In this document: one piece after another, positions 32,582 through 45,710 of the stretch
Position numbering within the stretch: the first letter of the stretch is position 1
Layout of the letters: every line of letters begins with the position of its first letter
Source of the DNA: Lepidodermella squamata
Taxonomy: Eukaryota > Gastrotricha
Reading direction: 5' to 3'
Length of the DNA: 64,000 nucleotides
Assembly: GCA_047495785.1 (NCBI GenBank)
Contig: JBLDXI010000066.1
Location: 558,001 to 622,000, forward strand
Program-made: the position numbers and the translations under genes
The notes under the pieces: model-generated
What the model saw: the letters and a program-made list of their open reading frames with translations, nothing else
Told to the model about the DNA's origin: nothing
Databases searched by the model: none

Positions 32582-33786
32582 GAATTCGCTCTGCGATGAT
32601 GATGAGTGAATTATCGTAGCATAGGCGCAGGTCTGGCGAAAAATACGGCGCCGATTAAATGCTGCTGCCGATGTTACAACTGCGCACTTGATTTATTGCG
32701 CGCACGCTTTTTTGCCTTGCTTTTATCGCACGCGCGCGCTTGCGTTTATTGCGAAAACACAGCCGTGCGCGGGTTAACAAGGCGCAGCAAGTGCGTGAAT
32801 GCGCTATTTACCTATGCGCGATTGTTTACAGGCGGGCTTTTATCGTCTAATCATTGCCTGGTAAAGTACCCGGTGAAATTGCTAGTTGTAACCGTGCATG
32901 AATGATTGTGATATATTCCCATTCACAAATAAACAAAACAACGATACTATCTCAGCGATGCTCGAATACCAGCTAGTTTTTTCACTCTTTGAACTATGGA
33001 TGTATCTGTTGAGTGTGGGATAGATAGCGATAAGATGCCGAAGTGCCTTAGGTTACAAAATACTCGGAAAAATGCACTACCGGTATCGAAATCAGAAGTC
33101 ACGAATTTTGAGCTCTAAAAAGTTACGTTGGTAAAAGAGCACAAGTAAAAATGAGCGAGTTATAAACGAGATTTTGATCTCATCCTAACTGCCATGAGAT
33201 TGTAATCGACGATTTAAATCTCAGAAGGATTTCGCTGCAGCTAGTATGACGTATCGCCGGTCGTTTTCAACACTTAATGTTCGCATATCTCCAATTTTCA
33301 AAGAAGATATAGTTTATAGATATAGCCGAATGCCAATGTTCAAGGTGACAAACGTCTTACGCATACCAGCGAGGTTGAAACAAGCCGACTTTCTGACCCA
33401 GCATGGGCATAGTCATCAGCATTATACGTTGGGAAAATCTTCTTTCGTATTTCAATTTCACTATTTTATCATTATTGCTCACAAATTGTTGAGATTGTTT
33501 ATTCTTCATATTTATTCTTTATATTCTAGGCCACAAGCGAAAACGGTTTTATTTGAAAAAGAGTCGGTCGCTTATTTTAGGTAAATAAAAACAGTCCAAG
33601 AAAGTTGAAGTTGAAGGCTAAGTTGGCAGCTGCCTATCTTTTAACCCAGAAATTAAGTATTTTATTAAGTCTGATATTATAATTATTGAACTATTAAAAT
33701 GCCAAAGGCGCTTCTAAATCGCCAAACAAAGTTACTCTTAGTTCGAGTCATCAAGCGTTAGCTGAATCATGTCTCAGCTTCAGAAA
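32582..33786. other. Spacer upstream of the single-pass membrane gene
   Basis: The first ~200 bp are unusually rich in GCGC and CGCG words, as in a promoter; the rest is AT-rich. Frames at 32606-32905 and 33246-33584 show no family features. No gene supported. Confidence 0.35.
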
Positions 33787-36372
33787 TTATATGTTCCCTT
33801 CATAAACCTCCTCAACCATCAAATAGGAAGCTCCACCAAGAGTTGCTGCGTACATTTTGTTAAAGTTCCCCCAGCTTGCCAGATTTTTCCCGAAGGACAG
33901 TGTAAGTGTGACGGATCCCGCCGCGATGGGAACCCTGCAGACTCCCTCGACTAAAAAAGAATAAAAATCCAAATTATCATTTACATTGAGTAAACTTATG
34001 CTTTACTAACCGACTCTTGGGATCGCCCTGCAGAGTCCATTTTGTGGGGTGTCATAGTGCCACCAAGATTCTATAGGCGTCGGATTGGTGCAATCGGCCC
34101 CATTTATCGTAACGTAAAACCGAACACTTTCAGCGCTTATATAACCATTGCTGCAAAATTCCTGCATTCCGTACCATTTTATATGAAGGACGGACTTGTC
34201 CTGTAGTTTGTTATAAGTTCGAGTCTAAACCAAGGGAAAAAAATACTAAAATTTTCAAGTATTTTTTACGAACAATACTGCAATTGTGCTCATACAGGCT
34301 GAACCGGCTGCAGCCCGGCATCCCTCTGTTATCGAGAAATACCGCCTGTTGTAGTACGGCAGTTGGACAACAGTGCCATCGTTCGTCAATACTGCACAAA
34401 TGATTCAGATAGAAGAAACGAACATAGCTGCGAGAATGGAACTTACAAACGTTGATCGGCAAATTTTCGTTGATTTCTTCGACAATCATTCCTGAAGGCT
34501 TTGAACGTCCAATATCCATTTGATCGCCAGAACCAACATCAGTGTAGAAGGCACAATTGTGGTCCCACCATACAGCTATATCGTATTTTCCAGCCGGCAG
34601 ACCACGGCAAACTCCATCAACTATCAAAATTGAGAAAATCCTCATAAATGTGACTTCACTGTGACAAGGACAACGCTTGAAGCTCATCTTTCACGCAACA
34701 CGCAACATTAAAAGCAATTCACGAATTTTGATTATGCTGTTTTATGCAAAGGCGAAAATAATCGCCAGTTGTTAAACTGACTTAAATGTGACTGAATCTT
34801 AAATGTGTCAGTTATTTCAAGTTATGCATGTAACATACGTTCAATTGTAATGGCGTACGGTCCAACGCGATTTACACCGCCAGCGTAGGTGAACTCACGG
34901 ATAACTGCCTCGATGGAGTAAGGATTGGTACATAATTGATCGTTAATCGTGACATATAACCGTGTGCAACGGTTGTAACTGTTGACGAAAACAGTGCCCT
35001 GCCAGTAAACTCGCAGCAATGACGAGTCCGATCGTTTCTTGTACTTCCAGATCGCCCAATCCGTTCTTCCGCCCGCAAGATTCCCATTGTATGTCAACTT
35101 GTTCCATTGCTCTGTCACTGTATTGAACACCTGGAAAGGCAATTTGGGAATCATTAGAAAGCAGCTCATTCTTACTGTTGCGCTTTGACACCTTGCAGTA
35201 TCGTCTACACAAATTGTAAAGTACATGGCACCTTATTTAACAGAAGTAAGTTTTATACCAAGCTTGAAAAGGTATTTTGCTGGGACAAATTCCTCGACCC
35301 AAATCATATTCGGGGCCAACCTTCCTCCTAAATTGCCACCGAAGTCAACTCCGGCACCTTGGCCCCACCCCCAGTTGCGATAATCGTAAAACGTTTTCAC
35401 GTCGTAGGTCCCGGAGGGAATTTCGTTCAGCGTGCAAGGAAATTCACCGTGGTGCGAAAAACCATGCCCATCGTTTGAACATCCGTCCGTAAACTCGTTT
35501 TGTAGAGCCCAGAAAATATTTTCATCGCCAGCGCAGTTGATTCCATTCACGGTGGCGAACACGTAGCCGTCTCTATTTGTTAATGGGCCGGCGTTAAAAT
35601 GAATCCAATAAGCGGTGAAAATGTGGATGCGAATGTGAGTGAAATCGTGCTTTTTCGTAAAAGACGTTGTCTAGCAAGGTTAAAGACGGAATTGTAACGT
35701 TTTTCTATTTTCTATTCTATTCACCCAAAGTGGAAACGGTGAGGAAAGTGAAGTGCGTCTTTGGTAAAGTTCCCCATTCTGATTTATTGTCACCCGGCGT
35801 GGGAAGTCGAAACACGAAGACATTTCTCCTTCAAAAAAGGAAAAGGCTGGAACTGATGAACGGATGTAAACTATTAAGCAACCTGCACAGTATGGCGGCG
35901 TATTCGGGCAATCCTGAACACAAACTGGCGAAATCGCAGTAGCCAAAGGGGCTGCAACAGCTGGGCAGAAGGTGTCACAGCTATCGATTCCAGCCACGCG
36001 ATCAGAGACACCTTCGCCAATGCTTTGGGGAGCGATCAGAATGCCAGATGTAAGACTGCCTTCGAGGCGATCGAACCCCACTGCCGTGTCTTTGTCTGCT
36101 CGCAACAGCCAGCACTCCTGCCGATAGGGTACGTAGAAAGCAGATCGACATGGAGGGTTGTAACTCGCAAGGCATTTGCTTTGACATTGTTCCTGGCTCG
36201 AAACAGTGCGGTTGAACGGCTGAATGACGTACAGGTTGAAAGCCAGATCGGAGAGGTCCACATTCAGAGCTATTTCCTGTGGTTGAAAGTAGCTTGAACA
36301 TTTTCCTCTCATTATCATCTCAGCATTCATCGGGCATAGCAGCCCGGCTAACAGAAGTAGCAATGGCACCAT
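33787..36372 (-). CDS. Secreted PAN/apple-like plus triple CTHRC1-domain protein, copy 2
   Basis: Nine exons: 35883-36372, 35725-35828, 35259-35670, 35176-35204 (29 bp), 34839-35130, 34447-34620, 34279-34391, 34011-34224, 33787-33950; 1992 nt, 663 residues. Start MVPLLLLLAGLLCPMNA with a signal peptide. The Cys-rich region is nearly identical to copy 1. CTHRC1-like unit 1 contains VFATVNGINCAGDENIFWAL, unit 2 LYVTINDQLCTNPYSIEA, and unit 3 the RFYVTINGADCTNPTPIE type; it ends EEVYEGNI. Exon lengths equal copy 1 except for two one-codon changes. No disabling change seen. Confidence 0.78.
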
Positions 36373-37956
36373 TTTGCTTGCACTTCTAGCTTTGATCGAA
36401 ATGACGGCTTCTAGAATGTTATTTCTGACTTTTTTTGTGCTATAAAAAATTCATGAAACGAAGGGACCATGGTGATGGTAAACATAAACGAACGAAAATA
36501 TCCACCGCGAATTGATCATCATAAAGAATAGCTAAAGTTATACTCAACCAGGTAATACGTCAACACGATATGAGAGAATTCAAATGTACTTCAGTTATTA
36601 TTCTATTCAAAATTTACAATAGCGCCTTGCGTAGTCAGGCTTAAAATTTGGATGGATATCAACCTATGGATTATTTATATCGCCCACGTCTTTCTAAGCT
36701 ATTTAAATGGCAGCCATAGCCTGCTTTAATTCCGAGTAATTCCATGACGCTTTGTATCTCCTCGGTGCTGGTTTCTCGTCCTATTATGAACGCTGTTAGA
36801 TTGATTACGGGACAGGCTGTTTTATCTTGACTTCATACTTCATTTCACCAAAGCAGGCTTTTTTCTTTGAATACATCTTCACTTTACCTTTTGGTCATTG
36901 AATGTGATACTGGGCATGGCGAGAAATGAACCTTTCGAATTTCAATGCATTGGAACGCATGGGAACGAATCACGTGATTCCACTATTTAGCTATCTGGCG
37001 GACCGGATAGTGCTAGATTAGGGTCTCGTTAAGCTGGATTGAGTTTTGATATATCCGTTAGCTGCGTCAGCATTATGCTTCAAGGCGCCAAAATGCTTTG
37101 TCGAAGATTAACCTTTTCACAGCCGAATTGTTTATCTCTGAAAGAAAACATGTTTGACGGCTTTTCTGGAAGTTTTCGATTTTCGAAGTACCCGATCACG
37201 ACTTTGAAACCCGCTTGTCTCAATCTGTCACCGGTAAGACTGTGCGAAAAGATCGGGAAATTTTCGTTGATCTCTTTGACTATCATTCCAAATATTTAGT
37301 TATGGCTCAATTTCACGGAGTTGGAAATTACCTATAGGCTATAGGATCGCACCATATTACAACATCCGCCAGCAACTGAACTCGAAAGTAGACATCAACT
37401 ATCCATAAACGAAACTGTATAGAAACCGACATTTAACGTCACGCCGGGGGGATCGACATGACGGTTTCAGTTGATGCTGTATTCGCACTCGCGTAAATGT
37501 TGCCTTAATCGAGTAATCTTAATTGGTACACTATCGATTGATAACGGTCGCATAGAAACATATCCAATCGGAACATGTTAGTGTCAAAGCGTTTTTTTGT
37601 GCAAAACAGGTTTAAAAAACATCAAGTGCGAGTTCGAGCGATCGAGTGATTTCGAGGTAGCCGACCCATTCTGTTTACCGCATGCAAGCCCCCGGCAAAT
37701 CTAGCTCGGAAAAAATGGACAGAAATCGTCTGGAAGAAAAGGCGGATCCTACAGGTGCTGTTTCGTCTGAAAAGAGGAAAAATAAATCTTCCGGCACTGA
37801 CCCGAATCAGTAAACTAATTCTGTAGACTAATGTTTTGTCTTCCAGACTTTTTATGATTAATTATGCTTCACTCGGTTTATTAATCAAGATATATAGTTC
37901 AGACATCACTGTTGGTAAGCTAATTGGGGTGCGGTCTTTTGGCTGTGTTAGCAACT
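36373..37956. other. Spacer between CTHRC1-like copies 2 and 3
   Basis: Contains the promoter of copy 2 and a decayed CTHRC1 exon fragment near 37250-37290. A 43-codon plus-strand frame at 37682-37813 is hydrophilic (MQAPGKSSSEKMDRNRLEEK) and preceded by no clear signal. It may be a short exon or chance. Confidence 0.35.
37250..37290 (-). pseudogene. Relic of a CTHRC1-like exon 6 end
   Basis: Minus strand reads GMIVKEINENFPIF, matching GMIVEEINENLPIN at the end of exon 6 in the intact copies. Nothing around it continues the domain. A degenerate fragment of an older copy. Confidence 0.55.
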
Positions 37957-40442
37957 TCAAATATTTCCGTCGTAAACTTCCTCAACCATGAGATAAGAAG
38001 CGCCTCCGAGAGTTGCTGAGTAGGTTTTGTTAAAGGTGCCCCAATTCGGATCCACCTTCCCAATGCTCAGCCCAATCGTAACAGTGCCAGCTGGAATCGT
38101 CATCCTGCAAATTCCTTCGACTAAAGCAAAACGCCGTCAGATTGTAACCTAGCTTTATTCAAGTAGGACTTACCAACTCTCGGGATAGCACGGCACAGCC
38201 CGTATGCTAGGTTGTTGAAATGCCACCACGATTCAATCCGTGTCGGATTAGTACAGTCCCCGCCGTTGATGGTGATGAAAAATCGAGGACACTCAGCCGT
38301 ATCAGCGCCTAGCGTGCAGAATTCTTGCATCCCGTACCATTTTACATGCAGTGCAGATTGACCTTGTAGTTTCGTATAAGTCCGAGTCTACAAATTTAGT
38401 GAACTGGTAATTTGCCTTAATCATTAAAATTGTATCGAACCGTTACAGGGCTCAGGCAAGCTGAACCTCCAGTAGTTCGACAGCCTTCTGTGATCGAAAA
38501 GTACCTTCGGTTGTAGTAGGGTAGTTGCATTACGCTTCCATCGCTAAGAAGTACTAAAGCAGCAAATGAGTGATGAAACTATCGAACCTATTACCGAACT
38601 CACGAGCATTGATAGGCTGATTTTCGCGAATCTCTTCAACCATCAACCCAGACGGTTTCCCACGACCAATACTGATTCCGCCATCCGACGGGTTGTTTGC
38701 GTCAACATAATAAGAACAAGACCGGTCCCACCATATCGCAATATCGTACCTCCCAGCTGGCAATCCACGACAAACGCCATCAACTAGGAAATAAAATAAG
38801 AATCGGATTTGAAGATGAATTGATATCTCACGTTCTATTGTTGTTCCGTAAGGTGCTGCCCTTCTGGTCGCAGTACTCCCAGTAATCTCGCGCATTGCTG
38901 CTTCGATTGAGTAGGGATTCGAGCACAACTGCCCATTTATGGTTGCAAAAAATCGGATGCACGAGTTGTAGACGTTCAACATAACAGTCGCCTGCCAATA
39001 GATTCGCAACAGAGACGTGTCTGACCTCTTTTTATACTCGAAAATAGCCTTAATAACAGTTTCGAAGTATTAGCTGGAAGAATTAATTCTCGAGGATTAC
39101 CCAATCAGTTTGGCCACCTGGAATCATGCCGTTGTACGTCAAATTTCGCCATTGTTTTGAAAAAGTGTTGAAAACCTAAAGAAAATTCTGAATATTTTTG
39201 AAATGAAATGAAAATCCTTACCGTTGCGCTCTGACATCGAGCAGTGTCATCTTAAAATTTCAAAAATGTCAGTAATTTTTTCAATCTCAACTATACAAAC
39301 CGAGCTTGAAAAGGTATTTTGAAGGTATGTACTCTTCAATCCAGATGAAATGTGGAGCTTTGAAGCCATTGAGATTCCCGCCGATATCCGCCCCATTACC
39401 ATGCGTTAGGCCCCAGAAACGGAAGTCGTAAAGCATGTTAATTGAATACGTCCCAGCGGCGTATTCTTGTTGGGTGCACGGAAATTCAATGTGTAAAGAA
39501 TGACTTGACCAATCGCTATTGTGCGAATCGTAAAATTCGTTCTGCAACACCCACATAATGTTATCATCGCCGGTACAAGTGTTCCCATTTATCGTAGCGT
39601 AGATGTAAGCGTCTCGGTATGGACAACAGGCAACGCCGGGCCCATTTGCATTGAAATGCATCCAATTAGCGATAGATAGATGGATTCTGATGTGCGTGAA
39701 ATCGTGCTTCTTCGTAAAACTCGTGGTCTTGAGAATAAAAACCCTTGATTCCTATAATCGAAACGAGGCAAAAGTGCTCACCCATAGCTGGAATGGCATA
39801 GCGCTTCCGCTGCGAGGTTGATACAAGTCAACATTCTGGTTGATAGTCACTCTTCGGGCGAAATCGAAACATGTGGACATTTCTCCTGTCAGTTGTCCCA
39901 CAATTTTTAGATTTAATGATTAAATTGAATGACAAACCTGCGCAGATTGGTTGACTATTCGGGCAGTCTTTGAGGCAAACTGGCGTGATGGCCTCCGCAT
40001 CTGACGGTTGCGCATTTGCTGGACAATAATTCAAGCAGTTATCAACGTTATTTATCCGGTCGATTACTCCATTGCCGATAGACTGCGGGACCACTAGAAC
40101 ACCAGAGGTCCCGGGTCGCCCATCGAGACCAGCTCGATCGAACTCCAACGCAGTAGCCTTGTCCGCTCTCGATAGCCAACACGTATTCCGAGACAAATCG
40201 ACAAAAGCTGATCGGCACGGCGGTGATCTTGTGCCTAAACACCTCATTTGGCAGTGTTCGACGCTTTTCACCGGCACGTTGCTAGGTTGAATGACGTACA
40301 AATTCCAGGCTAGATCGGCTGTGTCGATAGTGACCGATATTTCCTGAGCTTGCATGAAACTGTTACATTTCCCCTTCATTATAAACTCAGCGTTAAGCTG
40401 AGCGTATAGAAATGTGATCGAAAAAAGGAGAAGGGCGAGCAT
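37957..40442 (-). CDS. Secreted PAN/apple-like plus triple CTHRC1-domain protein, copy 3 (diverged, extra intron)
   Basis: Ten exons: 39938-40442, 39782-39885, 39301-39727, 39222-39250 (29 bp), 39101-39175, 38832-39048, 38604-38783, 38447-38553, 38174-38387, 37957-38120; 2022 nt, 673 residues. A 52-bp intron (39049-39100) splits the exon that is single in the other copies, between GGQTDW and AIFEYKKRSD. The start MLALLLFSITFLYAQLNA is chosen as signal peptide; upstream ATGs at 40538 and 40520 would bury it. Unit 1 has YATINGNTCTGDDNIMWVL with an inserted CCPYRD; unit 2 FFATINGQLCSNPYSIEA. Same architecture as the rest but clearly the oldest paralogue. Confidence 0.75.
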
Positions 40443-41300
40443 CTTCCAGTTTACCCAAAAATTGTTCTTGTTGCTGGGGTACAGCCTGGGTTTGGAAAGC
40501 CTGGGGTTGGAGTGATTCATAATTAAACGCTCGCTCACACCACTGGAGTGCTGAATGAATCAAAACAAATAGCGGATGATCTGCTGTAGTGAGAAAAACA
40601 TGTATATTACAGCATTGACGTCAGAATCCGACGTGTCCCGAATAACATGTCCAGGCTTTTAAACCTATGAACTGTTTAATAGTTTTAGTCTTTCCAGCCA
40701 TAAATCCATTCATTTCTTGTTTCAGTCATACTGGTTGAACTCTAAATATTGCCCTAATAAACTTCCTCGACTAACAAAATAGGACGGCGCTGTATGGCCC
40801 TCCCGCTATTGTCTCAAGTGAACGTCAAAGATGCCTACGCAATCATTAAGGCCGAGGCGCCCCCTGTTGCCGAGTTGCGTTTCGCGCTTCGGGCCGATTG
40901 GCCAATATTGGACAGATTTGGCCCAAGAGGGACTTGGGTATATGCAGTTTTTGATATATCCGCCCATCAACTCTCTGAGTTGGAAGAAAAAAAGCCAGCG
41001 GTAAGCCGCCTTGGCCTTGAAGACGGCGTGGAGCTAGATGCGATTGTTGACGATGATGGCGAAGGCGATCACAAAGGTCAAAGTCATAGCTCTGATGGAG
41101 TGACATGAATTGAGACATGCATTTAATTAATAGTCTCAAATAGTCAGCCGCCTTAATTGAGTGGATACTTCAACATATTTCAAAATATTCAAATGGCGAT
41201 TTGAAATTATTAGCAATGAAAGTCAATTGTTTTACTCTTATTTCGAGTCGTCAAGCGTTAAATCCATCACATTTCAAGTTTCAGATATTCTGCCCCATCT
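40443..41300. other. Spacer between CTHRC1-like copies 3 and 4
   Basis: Holds a relic of a last CTHRC1 exon at about 40747-40786, directly joined to a GC-richer 0.3 kb stretch open in both directions (40794-41108 plus, 40846-41139 minus). Neither frame is recognisable. The GC-rich piece looks inserted. Confidence 0.35.
40747..40786 (-). pseudogene. Relic of a CTHRC1-like last exon
   Basis: Matches the final coding bases of the intact copies (…TTTATTAGGGCAATA on the minus strand versus TTTATGAGGGCAATA). The homology stops abruptly at about 40786. Confidence 0.5.
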
Positions 41301-44130
41301 TTATATATTGCCCTCATAAACTTCCTCAACCATCAGATAGGACGCTCCGCCAACAGTTGCTGCGTACGTTTTGACGAAATTTCCCCACGTAGCGTGATTT
41401 TTCCCAAAGGCCAAAGTGAGCGTGACAGGTCCCGCCGCAATAGGAACCCTGCATATTCCCTCGACTATCAAAGAATAAATTCAAGTTATCTAATTAATGA
41501 TTAATTTAATCATTTACTAACCGACTCTTGGGATCGCGCGGCACAGTCCATACGGCGGAGTATCGTAATGCCACCATGATTCTATAGGCGTCGGATTGGT
41601 GCAGTCAGCCCCATTTATCGTAACGTAAAACCGAACACTTTCAGCGCTTATGTATCCATCCGAACAAAATTCCTGCATCCCGTACCACTTGATATGAAGG
41701 ACGGACTTGCCCTGAAGCTTGTTGTAAGTTCGAGTCTAAACCAAGGAAGAAAATATAATTCTTTTGTACATAGTATTCTTTTCGAAAAAATACCGCGATC
41801 GTGCTCAAACAGGCTGATCCTGCAACAGCTCGGCATCCCTCCGTTATCGAGAAATACCGTCTGTTGTAGTACGGCAGTTGGACAACAGTGCCATCGTTCG
41901 TCAATACTGAATTAGGGATTAAAATATGAATAGAGGATAATTGATAATTGAAAATATATATATATATATATAAATATATATATATATTAAACTTACAAAC
42001 GTTGATCGGCAAATTTTCGTTGATTTCTTCGACGATCATTCCTGCAGGTTTTGAACGGCCAATGTCAATTCCATCGGCAACACCAGCATCAATGTAGCTT
42101 GCACAATTGTGGTCCCACCACACAACAATGTCGTATTTTCCCGCCGGCAAATTACGGCAAACTCCATCAACTATGAAAATTGATGAATATGTCACATTAA
42201 AAGTTGACAATCGTGGAATGTCGACAATATGAAACATAAAACATAAATTGCCATTTAATGTGTATGAACAGTCATCCTTGTGAATTGTAATGATGACCAA
42301 AAAATCCATGAATAAATAAATGAAATCCACGCCAGGGAATCTGAATCTGAAAATATGCATAGGTAAAATTCGCAGCGATTACGCTAATTTCGAAAAACTC
42401 GATTATCGAAAATCGATATTGATTGATTATCGATATATGGATGATCACTTTCCCATACACATTTCAATGAGTTTCAACCAAAAAGTCTTATAGACATACT
42501 TATACTTGAACTTCTCAATTATTCGAAATTGATCAACTTCATTAACTGCGAACAATCCACAAGGTTAAGTTTAACATACGTTCAATTGTGATGCCGTATG
42601 GTCCAACGCGATTTACACCGGGACCGGGGGCGTACTCACGGATAGAAGTCTCGATCGAGTAAGGATTGGCGCATAGTTGATCGTTAATCGTAACATATAA
42701 ACGCAAGCAACGATTGTAAACGTTCATGTTAACAGTGCCCTGCCAGTAAACTCGCAGCAAGGAAGTGTCCGATCGTTTCTTGTACTTCCAGATCGCCCAG
42801 TCTGTTCTACCGCCCGCAGTATTACCATTGTATGTCAATTTGTTCCATTGCTCGGTTACAGTGTTGAAAACCTGGAAAGCACGAATGAATCAACCGTGAT
42901 ATCACCATAAAAATGAGATCCTTACTGTTGCACTTTGACACCTCGCTGTATCATCTGAAATGTTATGAATTGATACCACATTGATTAACACCTTTATAAA
43001 AGAATTTCACCTAGTTTGAATAAGTATTTTGCTGGGACAAATTCCTCGACCCAAATCATATTTGGAGCCATTCTTCCATTTAGATTGCCACTGAAGTCAA
43101 CCCCGCCGCCCTGAACCATCCCCCAGTTGCGATAGTCATAATAGGCCTTCACGTCATATGCCCCAGCAGGAAGTTCATTCAGAGTGCATGGAAATTCGCC
43201 GTGGAATGAATAACCGTGGTATTCGCTTGCGCAGCCATCCAAAAATTCGTTTTGAATGGCCCAGAAAATATTTTCATCACCTGCGCAATTGATTCCATTC
43301 ACGGTCGTAAACACATAGCCGTCTCTAACAGTGTTGGCTGAATTCAAGTTGATATGAATCCAATAAGCAATGAAAATGTGGACTCGAATGTGGGTGAAAT
43401 CATGCTTCTTTGTAAAAGAAGTTGTCTGGAAAAGAAGAAGCACAAAGCCTATTACTAGATGCTTTAAAATTTCCAAAAATACCCATAATTGATATGGTGA
43501 AGAGAATGTTCCACGTATACTGAAAACTTGCCCATTCTGATTGATTGTCACTCGACGCGGATAGTCAAAACACGACGACATCTCTCCTTAAAACGGAACC
43601 GGTTTAGAAGCATTGAAGACATAAAAAATTGTACAAATACCTGCACAATAAGGTGACGTATTTGGGCAATCTTGAACACAAACAGGCGAAATCGCAGTGG
43701 CCGAGGGGGTCGTGACAGCTGGGCAGAAAGTGTCACAGCTATCGATTCCAGCCACGCGATCAGAGACACCTTCGCCAATGCTTTGCGGAGCGATCAGAAT
43801 GCCAGAGGTGAGACTGCCCTCGAGGCGATCGAACCCCATTGCTGTGTCTTTATCTGCTCGCAACAGCCAGCACTCCTGGCGATAGGGAACGTAGAAGGCA
43901 GATCGGCAGGGAGGGTTGTAAGTCGCTAGGCATTTGCTCTGACATTGTTCCTGGCTCGAAACCGTGCGGTTGAACGGCTGAATAACGTACAGGTTGAAAG
44001 CAAGATCGGATAGGTCCACATTCAGAGCTATTTCCTGTGGTTGAAAGTAGCTCGAGCATTTTCCTCGCATTATCATTTCAGCATTCATCGGGACCACCAG
44101 CCCTGCAAATATAAGTAGCAGAGGCGCCAT
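41301..44130 (-). CDS. Secreted PAN/apple-like plus triple CTHRC1-domain protein, copy 4
   Basis: Nine exons: 43641-44130, 43483-43586, 43011-43425, 42926-42954 (29 bp), 42580-42871, 41997-42170, 41794-41906, 41522-41735, 41301-41464; 1995 nt, 664 residues. Signal peptide MAPLLLIFAGLVVPMNA, Cys-rich region with CQSKCLATYNPPCRSAF, then three CTHRC1-like units. Closest to copies 1 and 2. Two introns are longer than usual: the one before exon 6 (about 410 bp) and the one before exon 7, which carries a TA microsatellite. No disabling change seen. Confidence 0.78.
41954..41988. repeat. TA dinucleotide microsatellite in an intron of copy 4
   Basis: Alternating TA with two AAA interruptions, within the intron between exons 6 and 7 of copy 4. 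Likely polymorphic. Confidence 0.8.
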
Positions 44131-45710
44131 GTTTCTTGTACTTCTAGGATCAAAACTACAGCGTCTAACATAATGTTACTTCATTCTCCTATAGTTATCA
44201 ACAATTTATGAAAGCAACTAGAGTCATGGTGTTTGTTAAACAATCGAGCCAATATGAATATCAACTCACCCATTGTTCTTCGTGAATTACAGCTCGCATC
44301 AAACCAAGCAATAAGTCAACGATTAGCGAGGGTTCAAACATGCTCCAGTCGTTCGTTCTCTATTCTAAATATAGAATTGTCCTCCAAAATATAGGCCGAG
44401 TAGCTGCGCGAATTCGATATTTTACGACATAAAATGTATTGCATTGCCTCACGTGTTCAGGCCTGATATTTGAATGAATATCCTTATGTATTATTCAAAT
44501 CGCCAGCGTCGTGGACAAACTAGGTATTATGCTTTTTTCATGGCAGGCTTTGCCTGCATTGAATCCTGTTGTTAATTTCTGAACGGCTGTTTTTTTCCTC
44601 ATGAAATCATGCCTTTTTCTCCAAATACTTGCTGCCGAACTGATAAAAAGACAATTTAACGGGTGATTGATTCGCCTCTATCGCGTCACGCCGGTCAACA
44701 CTCTCATCACTTGTCTCTGATGATACTGAGCTGTCGGAATGGGTGAGTACCATTAAGTAAATTCAGGTACTTTTATGAGATTTTGACTTTCCACCAGTTC
44801 AGCAGGCCATGCGATAGAACCTAACGTAGCTATTATATCATCCGTCCTTTTAGATGAGAAATTGGCTGTTAAAGAAATCCAATGAGCAATGAGCAACGCG
44901 TGCTGTCAGTCGAGAAGCGAATATCATGCTAGGCATTTGTTCTCATGGGGCCCTTATTATCGATTACACCGACGACCCAGGCCATAGTATGATAAAATGA
45001 TCAATGTTTACGAAATCGATAAAGCTTCGATTCAAAATGACGCGCCCCAGTTATTTTCGACGACGTATCCCGGAGAAAACATGGTGCAAATGGTTGCTTT
45101 GGTTTACATCGTGCTAAGTTCGCTGTTCCGATGATCACTATTGAAACCTGTTGCCTCGATTTTTGTGAGGCCTATCTTCAAATATCGTGTCGGTTTTAAT
45201 ACTATAAAGTAATTCAGACAATTCTTCATCGATTGAATACGGGGTTCTCGGGCGAATAAATTGATGGAAACAAGCTTTACGCGCTCCTAATGCTTCGAGA
45301 AACGACCCTCTGGCCAACAGTCAGCTAACAGTAAAACGTCAGCTAATGAATGACAGCAATGGCAGACTGGCGACTTCGACCCACAAATCTGTATCCTCTG
45401 ATAGCTGATAGTATAGATATCGCTAGCGACATAGCAAACATGCCCAATAATGTATTCTTGAATGAATTTACTCTTTTCAAGTGATAGAAGGCATGCGGCA
45501 CTCGTTTAATGAAGCATGAGGGAACATTGAATAGTCAGCCGCTTGTATTAGGTCAAAATTTAAAAAATGTCAATAGTTTCAAGGCCATTCGAAGCTTAAA
45601 GCAGGGTCGAGAGCTGCGCTTATTCCACGTCAGATGCTTTTACCCATAATCATTGCGTCATCTCACAATAAATCGGTCATTGTTTTAGTTTCGATTATTT
45701 TTGTCAAACT
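44131..45710. other. Spacer between CTHRC1-like copies 4 and 5
   Basis: About 1.6 kb without a supported gene or recognisable repeat. It contains the promoter side of copy 4. Confidence 0.35.

Noticed and set aside
34211-34687. Independent short genes made of single CTHRC1-like exons
   Set aside because: These and similar frames (26250-26723, 35233-35562, 41641-42360, 46136-46570, 47119-47610) are exons plus intron read-through of the nine-exon genes.
40794-41108. 104-codon plus-strand frame in the spacer before copy 4
   Set aside because: No recognisable domain, an equally long frame on the other strand, and it begins inside a CTHRC1 relic. Kept only as part of the spacer.
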